Shown here: positions 55,835-64,000 of the stretch, piece after piece
Layout of the letters: each line of letters starts with the position of its first letter
Position numbering within the stretch: position 1 is the stretch's first letter
From: Neoscytalidium dimidiatum
Taxonomy: Eukaryota > Ascomycota > Dothideomycetes > Botryosphaeriales > Botryosphaeriaceae
Reading direction: 5' to 3'
Assembly (NCBI GenBank): GCA_037367355.1
Contig: CM074702.1
Location: 1,240,001 to 1,304,000, forward strand
DNA length: 64,000 nt
The notes under the pieces: generated by a model
The model's input: only the letters and a program-made list of their open reading frames with translations
Databases searched by the model: none
Told to the model about the DNA's origin: nothing
Program-made: the position numbers and the translations under genes

Positions 55835-56738
55835 GAGGGGCGAGCGGGCGCTATGGCAATGACGAGATGGCGTTGCTTGGACTGGCGGGGCAGGCACTGG
55901 GGACTTGGAGAACCGGCAGGGCAGTGATGGGCAGACCGGGCCCGAGTCATGCGCAGATTGGGCAAAGTCTTCAAGATGTGATGAAGAAGAGCAGCGAAGT
56001 GTCGGAGATACAGACCGTGGGGGACAGCGGGCGGATGGCGGCGGAGCTGGAGCTGGAGGCCTCCCGCCATCTCGCATACCGCCTCGAGGTCGGATGCTTA
56101 GGTGTGTGTGTGTGTCAAGTGGCTATGTTGTCCGATCCGGAGCGGGCAGGCGGCGGGATGGGATATCCTGGCCATGCAATGTATTTCTGACCGTGACGCA
56201 CAGCAGAACCCGGCCGGCAACGCTTCTAGGCTCGGCAGGCAGACGCTGAGCCGGGAACGGTTCACATTCCATCTGCATGTTTGCAATGGCCGTTGAAACA
56301 CCTCGCAGGATGCTCCAGGCTGGCTGGGCGGGGCCCTCGCTTTAAGCTTGCGGCTGACGAGCGACGCCTAGACGCCCACGCCCACGCCCCGCCCGGCGGA
56401 GATCGTCGCGCGCTCATCTGCAGCCCCTATTGGAACGCGCCTGTGGCATGCCGGCCCTCTCTCCAACCAACAGGAACGACGACGTCTTTGTATAGTTAGC
56501 CATGCGACGGGCCCCTGTTGCGCGCATGAGGTACTGAGTCCTCTGGTTTCTGTTTTCACGTCCGTCTCTTCTGTCTGTTCCTTCGCTCTGTTGTCTCGCC
56601 CTCCCTCGATAGTCGCCAGCCGCGTTCCATTCTCTCCTTTGCGCGACCGCCGCGCGTCGCTAGTGAACTAGCTACCACCTTCACCTAGAGCGCCCACCTG
56701 CTCTTCCCCTGTCGCTCTCTACCACAATCCGTTTCACC
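55835..56738. other. Divergent promoter region NAT / Uds1-like
   Basis: 904 bp between divergent starts, with a GT dinucleotide run at 56102-56115 and a pyrimidine-rich stretch just before the Uds1 start (about 56560-56735). No gene is recognised. Confidence 0.55.
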
Positions 56739-59509
56739 ATGCAGAGCAATGGACGCATGTCCTACGGCCAAGATGCAGGCTTACATCCTCCCCCGCCGCT
56801 CAACTTCGGCTTCCCCTCGCCAGGTACCTACACGCCGGGCGCCCTCGACTCGCCCACGCTAGGGAGCTCTGTCTACAGCCCCAATCCCGCCGTGCTGCCA
56901 CGCCCGCCCGCCGACATCCTTGAGGAGAACTACAGGAGTGCTGTTGCCGATGGCTATGCCGACGCCGCGAACCGCAATGGCAAGCCCCGCACGTCGCAGG
57001 CGCTGGACCCCAATGACGCCGTCGTCATGCACCTGCTGGTCGAGACGGCGGTCGGGGACAGCCTGGGCTACGAGATACTGTCATTCGAAGAGCTGGAGGC
57101 ATTAAAGAAGGAGCGCACGTCCCTGGTCGCCAAAATGGAGGCCCTTGGGCAGAAGCTGGCGTTGGAGACGAAGATGCGCGACGCCGCCCAATCCCTTAGC
57201 CGGCTGAATGCGAAGCGCCGCGGATCGAATGGAGAGAAGTTGCATAGACGGAGCTTCAGCCGGTCCAGCCAAACGAGCAACGGAAGCAATCCTGCTGACT
57301 CTTCGGCGAAGAGTGAAGCCGAATACAGCGCGAGTGCCCAGAAGTGCGACGAGCTGTCGCGTGAACTCTGGCAAATGGAGAGAAGATATCGTCAGATTGA
57401 CAATCAGCTGCTCAGGCATACAGCAGGCATCCTACAGATGACACACAAGGGCCCGACCAAGCGCAGCCGGAGTAGACAGTCTATGGTGAACGGCGTCGCC
57501 CAGGCAAACCGCCCGGATAGTCCGGCAAGCATCTACACTTATGAAAACGCCGGAGCCAGGAGCCCCGTCCGCTACGAGGATAAGGACGCATTTGACGAGC
57601 GAAGTTTGTACAGATCTCCGGAAAATTTGGACAAGTTGGTGGATGCCCTCAAACATGGAAAGGCCCTTACTTCACGCTCCGATGCCCTCGGAGATGTGGA
57701 TTCGCCCATGAGTAACGATACATTGAAATCCGTCGACAAGCGACTTGAGGACTTGAATGACCGCTTGCGCCAGCTGATCATTCAGGCCAATCCCGATGCG
57801 AACAAGGAATATGATGCAGGGCCGAAACACAAGGATCAGGTAGGCGCTGCGGAGCGCGCCGCGAATATTGAGGAGAAGCTGGACTACCTGGACCAAGGCC
57901 TGCGGGATATTGAAGCTGAACAGAGTAACATGCTCTCGAAGGGCTCTATGTCCGACCTGGCACGTCGTCTTGAGAACATCAACAACCAACTCTTCCAGCT
58001 TGTCAGCAGAGCACCTAGAGAAAACGCCGAAGAATTCCCTCCGCCGCCCCAGGAAGGCACCCAGGATCAGATCAACTACGTGGAGGATGCTCTATACGCC
58101 ATCGAGCAATCGCAGCAAGGCCTGCTGACACAACTCGACGAAGCACGCAACGCCGACACCTCAGAACTCACCGCGTACTGGAAAGAGCAAGCTACGGATT
58201 ACGAAAATGTCTGTCAAAACCTGTGGGATATGATCCGCACCGGTCATGAGGAAGCCCGCCAGCGGAAGTTGCAGCGCAGGAGAGTGCTTGAGGCGGACCC
58301 AGATGCCGTTTCAGATTTAGGTGAAATGTCTCCGGACGAAGACCCATTACCGGAAGAATTTACTCTCAGCCGTTTCTCCAACCAGGTCCAGGACATCTAT
58401 CGCAAGGCTTCTGGCCTCAAGGAGAAGCAATCGATTCTTCGCCGCCAGATCAAGCAACAGCGCGAGCTCAACGAGAAATCGGATGCCGAGAAGGAGGAAG
58501 AGTTCATGCGTTTGCGCAGCGAAATCGAGAGACTTCGTCATCAGCTCCATTCCAGCTCGTCAGATTCCGAGGCGCTGCAGAGCGAAGAATCGGCACGCCG
58601 CGCAGCCGAAGAGCGCGTGTCGCAACTCGAAGCAGCTCTGGCGGAAGCACGCGACGAAGCTCATGTCGCAATTTCGGATGCCGAGGCTAAGGTCGCGGAG
58701 CTCACCCAGACCGCTCGTACGCTTGAGCAGAAAGAGGAGGAGCTCGCCAAGACTGAGAAGGAACTTCGCGAGCTGGAAAGCGAGGTGGTACGGTTGCAGA
58801 CGGAACTCACTGTGGCAAAGGCCGAGCTCGACGGCGCTTACGGCACGCGGGCGCAACGCGCTGCAGAGGTTGCGGCAAACCCGGAGATCAAGCGCGAGCT
58901 GGAGGAGCTGGGCAAGGTCAACGCGGAACTTACGTCAGAAGTTGCGCGGCTCACGGAGGCCCACGCGGCTGCGGCTCGCCAGGCTAAGGACGTGGCGGAG
59001 CGGGAGAAGATGCTGCGCGAGGAGCTCCGCGACACGATCAGCGAGTTCGAGGAAATGACGAAGGCCAACGTCGAGAGCGAGAAGGAGCGCGAAGGCCTCG
59101 AGGGCGTCATCGACAATTTGCGCGAGAAGATCGAGTCGCTCGAGGCGCAGCTCTCCGACGAGAAGATGCGCTGGCTTGGCATCAAAAGCCCTGCAGCCAT
59201 CCCAACGCCGAGTGCTCCTGGCGCGCCGGGTGTCGTCCTCGCAGAGACGACGAGCACCAAGGTGCTGCGGGAGGAGTTCAGGAAGATGATGAGAGAGACG
59301 AGGGCAGAGGCTATGAAGGCCTTGAGGGTAAGCAATACAACATCTTCGCCCAATCGGTCGAGCATCCAGAACTAATACAACTTCCGTCACAGGCCGAGCA
59401 AGACGAACGCAAGAGGCTGGAACAGATCCTCAGGCAACTGAAGAGGGAGCAACTGCCTCCTCCCAAATCGCCCAAGTCCGGACTGAGCAGAAGCATGACA
59501 GCAGCTTAA
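56739..59509 (+). CDS. Uds1-like protein, up-regulated during septation
   Basis: Two exons, 56739..59327 and 59393..59509 (phase 0), giving 901 residues. After a Pro-rich N-terminus the UpSeptation domain is evident: LDPNDAVVMHLLVETAVGDS, then EILSFEELEALKKE and KLALETKMRDAAQSLSRLN. The middle has a long low-complexity segment and the C-terminal half (about 610-860) is a continuous coiled coil rich in Glu, Leu and Lys heptads, ending in a short basic tail (LSRSMTAA). Fission yeast Uds1 is a septation-associated protein, and filamentous fungal relatives are often annotated as involucrin-repeat or septation proteins. The likely place is the septum or cell cortex; the mechanism is not known. Confidence 0.87.
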
Positions 59510-60620
59510 AAAAGAACCGGGGCTTCTCACCACATAATGTGTATTTCTCACCGTCACACCTTATTTTGTTCTCTTCTTCTATTTCCTTCTCATGTCGAAC
59601 CTCACGACCATGCAATGGGATCCCACGAACTGTGCCCGCAGGCTTGGATGGTGCGCCGCTGTTGATATATTTCTCCCGAAGTATACCTTTCTTAACATTC
59701 AGCAAAAAAATTCCTTCCCTCGTCACACTTTGCATACAGAGAGAGGCGTGATTGGCGTTTCTTCGCTTACTTGCCCCGTTGTTTCTACGGCAAGTGCGTT
59801 CTCAATTTCCTCTCCTTTTACGTGCGGATGGGTGGATATTAGAACTGCCGTTCCGGGAAAGAGGTTTCGTAGCGATCTGTGTCTCCATGCGCCTGCTGTT
59901 CAAGCAAGCTGTCGGACCGTACCTAGCGTGGAATCTCAACGCCCTGGATGTTCCTTTCCTCGCCCTACCCTTTTTTTAGGGTTCCATTCAATCTCCTCGC
60001 GGACTGTATTGTTTTGATGATGGCCACTTTGGTTTTACCGTTCAATTCTTCTTCTCTTCTCAACGCCACCTGTCTCTTGCTTCTATTTGGCGCCCATTGG
60101 TGAAGGGCGAAAGACAATTTTTTTCAACTTCCTATCTACTATATATACCCCCAGGCTCACCACAGGTTTCCTGGAAAGACGATTTCTTGTAAAAAGAATG
60201 GAAACAAGAGAAGAGAAACTTTTAGCCGTCACCTAATGCTCGCCTTTTGTTCAGAATTTATATATATACTTTCCACTGCACTCCAATCTCATCCCAACCT
60301 CATCACCAAAAGTCCGAATACCGATAGTCCGAAGTGTTTGCCTTTCTCCGTATGTATATTTATGTACTTTCCCCTCCATAACCATCACCATTTCCAACCG
60401 GTCCAGTCATCCACCGTGCCCGCTTTCCAATCGTTATCGTCGTTATGCAAAAGAAAGTCAAATACGTCCGTTCCGGATTTTTTTTTTTTCGCCTCCGTTT
60501 ACGCAAGAAAGAGGAAGTAGCCGCCGTTTCCGACGAGGACGATGGCGGAGGTCGTCGAGAAGAGGAGAAACACCGACCTAAAAACGGCGAACACACAAAC
60601 GACTTAGCGAACGACTCTTT
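59510..60620. other. Intergenic, convergent 3' ends
   Basis: 1.1 kb between the convergent Uds1-like and GH76 genes. It is T-rich and pyrimidine-rich, with several short open frames lacking resemblance to proteins. Probably long 3' UTRs. Confidence 0.5.
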
Positions 60621-62387
60621 TTAGAACATGGCGTCCGCGGGCTGCGCCCTAGCGGCCGCGGCCGCGATCATCGGGATCAACCTCGACATGACCGCCGCCG
60701 TGTTCACGCTTGCGGGCGCCGCCTCTGCCGGAGTGGTCGGTGCTTCCGTCGCTGCCGTCGCCGTGCTGCTCGTGCTCGTGTTCGTCGGCACCGGGGTGGC
60801 GCGCAGGGTGGATGTCAGCAGCGTTGTCGGCGCCGGCGTTGTCGGGGTGCTCGCAACGGCCACGTTTGTCGTCGGCGTTGCGGTGGTTGCGTTCGCGGTG
60901 TCCTGCGTCGCAGGGGCGGGCGCCGAGTGCACCAGCAAAGCCTGGATCACCTCCATAGCGGCGAGCTGGGGGCCGACACCGGCCTTGCCGTCGTAGCCGG
61001 CGATGTCCCAGCGGTAGCCACAGCTCGTGCCGGACTCGCCGGAGCAGGCGGCGGCGGCGCCGAGGGCGGAGGCGCGCAGGAGCGGCAGGACGGTGCCGTT
61101 GTCGACGGCCGGGGCGAGGACGCTGGTCTTGGCCATCCAGCGGGCGAGGTAGGCCTTGAACGAGACCTGGTCGGTGTTGCAAGTGCCGATGGGCTCGCAG
61201 GCCGGCTCGAAGGCGATCTGCGACGCGTTGTCGGCGGGGCCGAAGAAGACGGTGGCAGCGTTGGCGAGCAGGCCCCTGGTGTGCGTCGCCCACGGCTCGG
61301 CGCCGGCGGTGGTGTTGTAGAGTGCAGCCGCGCCGTACAGGTACATGGCCACGTTGTACGACCACTGCGTCTTATCGAACTGCGTGCAGTTCTGGTCGAC
61401 GCCCGCGCCGTCGAAGATGTTGTACTGCGCGTCAATGGCGCCCACGCCGACGCTCCAGTCCCACACGCGGGTCGCCCAGTCCGAGTAGGTCGCGTTGCCG
61501 GTGAAGCGGTGCAGGCGCGCCGCCAGCTGGAAGAGGCCGCCGTTCGAGATGCTGTTCTTGTACGTGTAGCCGTTGTTGCTGCTGTAGATCTGCCAGCGCA
61601 GGCCGCCGTTGCACGTCGCCGTGTCCCAGCGGGAGATCTGCGTGTTGAACGTGTTGACGGCCAGCTCGAGCCAGGATTGCGGCGCGTTGGTGACGGCGGT
61701 GCCGCCACTGCCCGTGTAGCTGCTGGGCGCCGGGAAGTTCTGCTCCGCAGCCGACATGGCGGCGAGGGCCCAGAAGACTTGGTCGTCGTTACCCTTGTTA
61801 AATGAGGGAGCGAGTTAGTGGTGATCAATTTAACTTTATTTGAGGTCTTGATTCATGCTCTTTTCTTCATCTTTTATGTTTTTTTTCTGGGGTAAAAATA
61901 AAAAGTACCGACTGCGGGAGAGGAGGGGGCATGGTTTCTCCTTACAAGTTCCTTCTGCCATTCGACGTTCATAAAGTCGTTGGCGGGACCCTTTTGGGCG
62001 AGGAGGGCCTGCGTGGTGGTGGCGACGTAGCTAGCGTCGCCGGTGTACGACCAGTAGTCGATCATGCCGCCCCAGACCGCACCGGCCTCCCACCAGTAGA
62101 TGGGCTTGTCGAAGGTGCCGACCTTGATGGGAGTGGTGCCCGTGGCGTTGTTGATGTAGAGCTTCATCAGGCCGTCGGCGGCGACAGCGGCGCCGGCCTT
62201 GATCGAATCTAGGATATACAGGTCAGTTTGACGATCCGTAAAGGGGCTGGAGAATGATTGAATTAGCGGCGAGGTTCTCCGTACCGGCATTCTCGACCTG
62301 GAGGGCGATGCCAATGGCGTGAGCGAAGGGAATGAGTGTAGCAGCTGCCATCAAGGCGTACTGCCAGAAGTTCAAGATGGGAGTCAT
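60621..62387 (-). CDS. GH76 mannosidase, DFG5/DCW1-like GPI protein
   Basis: Three exons on the minus strand: 62387..62285, 62208..61946 and 61793..60621, giving 512 residues. The signal peptide (FWQYALMAAATLIPFAHA) is followed by the family start IALQVENADSIKAGA. The GH76 catalytic Asp pair is in GNDDQVFWALAAM (residues 125-126). WWEAGAVWGGMIDYWSYTGD, GGLRWQIYSSNNGYTYKNSI, SNGGLFQLAARL and WSYNVAMYLYGAAALY are further family blocks. The C-terminus is Thr/Ala/Pro-rich and ends in a hydrophobic GPI signal. DFG5/DCW1 proteins are thought to transfer GPI-anchored mannoproteins into the cell-wall glucan. A second exon of ordinary length and phase-consistent joins support the model. Confidence 0.94.
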
Positions 62388-64000
62388 GGTTAATTTGGGT
62401 ATCGAAGGAGAGTCTTTACTAAGGAAGAGGGCGAGAGTGGTTGGAGTAGAAGGAAAGAAAGAAAAGGCAGAAGGAAATGGCTGTCTGGCCTAAGCAGACA
62501 GCTCTTACAGAAGTGAATGAGCAAATGGTAAGACGCGTTGTTGCATTATCCAGTCACCAAGCGGGAAGGAATGGGGGGAAGGAAACGGGCACCGGGCCGG
62601 GAAGTTAGAGAAAAGCTTTGTATATAGAAGGAGCAGTATTTAGCAGGCGAGACGGCGATTTTAGGCTCGCGCGCGGGCCGATCAGCGCTGGCCACAACCG
62701 CCGGCGGGTTGTCATGAGTGTTGGCCCGCGTGCGGTAAATGAAAGTGCGTTCGGACTAACAGGGGAGGAGAAAGAGTCAAGTTTGTCATTCTGGTGGGCA
62801 GCCTCACCGGCGATTGGTGGAGGCAGAGCGTGCGTGAAACTTGAAACCGCGGCCACACCCAATCACGCTCGGCCCTGCAGCGGCGGCTCGAAACGCCCCG
62901 CCCACACAGCCGCTGCAGTGTGTTTTGGCTCTTTCGCGTGCCTGTCGCAAAGAGGAAGGTCGCCCTGTCGCTCGCTGCTGATCTTTCAAAAAAAGGCCCT
63001 GTGAAACCGCGGCTGTGCGCCCCGCACCCTCACCCGCCTCTTCGGCGAATACTCGCGAGGCTGCTGGTGCAACTGTCGTCATGCATGGCTTTCTTCGTGC
63101 CTGCGAGATATAGATATACTGCCGTCAGCCCACTCTGTCTCGGTTCACCACGAGAGACGCAGGTCCAGATGTCACGGGCACCTCCAGCTCAATTCTCGTG
63201 TCTTTTGAACTGCCTCTATTCTACGCACATGCATCTCCGATCCTGAACCGAACCGAACCGAATGGCGAACTCTGCACACGCTATACTACCCTTGTTTCTT
63301 AAAGCCATGCGTCTTGCCGCTGCCATTTACCCCCTCGTACTCGCCTCGTAGAAACAGCTTGCGTTGGCTCAGGCGGTGCGTACCGCCCGAGTAATACAAG
63401 CCTCGCCCTGATCGAGTGACCTGTGTGCCTTGGCTGTCTGAGACTACTCACTTTCAGCCCTACGACCACCACGAAAGCGTGATCATGTTTCTAAAGTAGT
63501 TCTTAGGCGGTATGCTGTTCGACCCGGAAAATTTTCTGGATCGTCTCCCTTGTTCAGCATAGTACAAGCCATTCTTAGTCAGACGGCAGCCAGCCTTGAG
63601 CCATGGGAGGTATGCCATCGAAGTATAGGCAGCCAAAGAAAATCACCTTTTGAACCGTGATAGAATTTGCATGAGCAGCTGAGGCAGCCGTCCGGACGTG
63701 ACTATCATCCCAGATTTGTGACGTCTACGTCTAGACGACTGCTTGAGACCTCAGACTGAGCGTTGTTTTTTTTTTTTTTTTGTGAGTGGCCTTGTCCTAC
63801 GAAGCGAAAAGTCATTTCTTTTGTCACCCGCGGTGGCTCCAGACCTGACCGAAGGTGTTTCAACACGTGTGAAGGTGAATATTGCGAATAATGTTCCGGC
63901 AATCGTCGGGTCTGAGCGTAGCGAGGTGTCTCGCACTGGCTGGACGCTCGATGTATGTACGATTCAGCCATTCTCTCCCAGGTCCTCTCTCGGAGCTTTA
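62388..64000. other. Upstream region of GH76 gene and window end
   Basis: About 1.6 kb with no gene that I can support. Open frames near 62.6-63.2 kb on both strands are compositional. A T tract lies at 63766-63781. The end of the window may hold part of the next promoter. Confidence 0.45.

Noticed and set aside
60927..61805. 292-codon plus-strand frame opposite the GH76 gene
   Set aside because: It is a shadow of the minus-strand gene, which has signal peptide, DD motif and GPI signal.
63500..63530. B-box-like GTTCGACCC
   Set aside because: The flanks cannot form a T-stem or acceptor stem and no A box fits upstream.

Overview
The window is nuclear DNA of a filamentous ascomycete (Pezizomycotina). 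The evidence is short introns of about 50-60 nt with CTAAC/CTGAC-like branch sites, a velvet-family regulator, a complex I subunit, an Uds1-type septation protein, GPI-anchored cell-wall enzymes and a siderophore transporter. The class is not certain; a Dothideomycete-like or other GC-moderate Pezizomycotina genome would fit. All coordinates of multi-exon genes come from splicing by eye, guided by reading-frame continuity and remembered protein-family features, with no transcript evidence.

Layout. 1-3240: the 3' part of a GH18/CBM18 GPI-anchored chitinase. 3910-11419: AHA1 (minus), a DLT1-like membrane protein (plus), an Apd1/sucrase-ferredoxin-like protein (minus) and an unrecognised protein with an acidic tract (plus). 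11601-16.7 kb: a membrane-anchored M24 metallopeptidase (minus), a GIT1-like MFS permease (plus) and a wrecked GMC oxidoreductase gene (minus). 17.3-28.3 kb: a carbon/iron acquisition stretch with a secreted GH3 glucosidase (minus) and a divergent sugar transporter (plus) sharing one promoter, a fungal-specific transcription-factor-like protein (minus) and a siderophore transporter (minus). 29.5-31.5 kb: a frameshifted TAP-like alpha/beta-hydrolase pseudogene. 32-39.4 kb: an F-box/WD40-like protein (minus), a secreted GH43 enzyme (plus) and a cytochrome P450 (plus).

39.4-50 kb is unusual: one regulatory gene (a VosA-like velvet protein) with about 4.4 kb of GC-rich DNA without convincing genes upstream and about 4.2 kb of gene-poor, visibly more AT-rich DNA downstream. 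50-64 kb holds the MYST acetyltransferase SAS3 (minus), the tiny complex I subunit of the MWFE/NUO-9.8 type (plus), an arylamine N-acetyltransferase (minus), Uds1 (plus) and a GH76 DFG5/DCW1 cell-wall mannosidase (minus).

The genes do not form one pathway. Several share a theme of cell-wall or extracellular polysaccharide work (GH18, GH3, GH43, GH76), and two transporters flank a putative regulator. The strongest oddities are at the level of splicing: an apparent 4-nt micro-exon in the complex I gene and an apparent GA-AG intron (or destroyed donor) inside the velvet domain.
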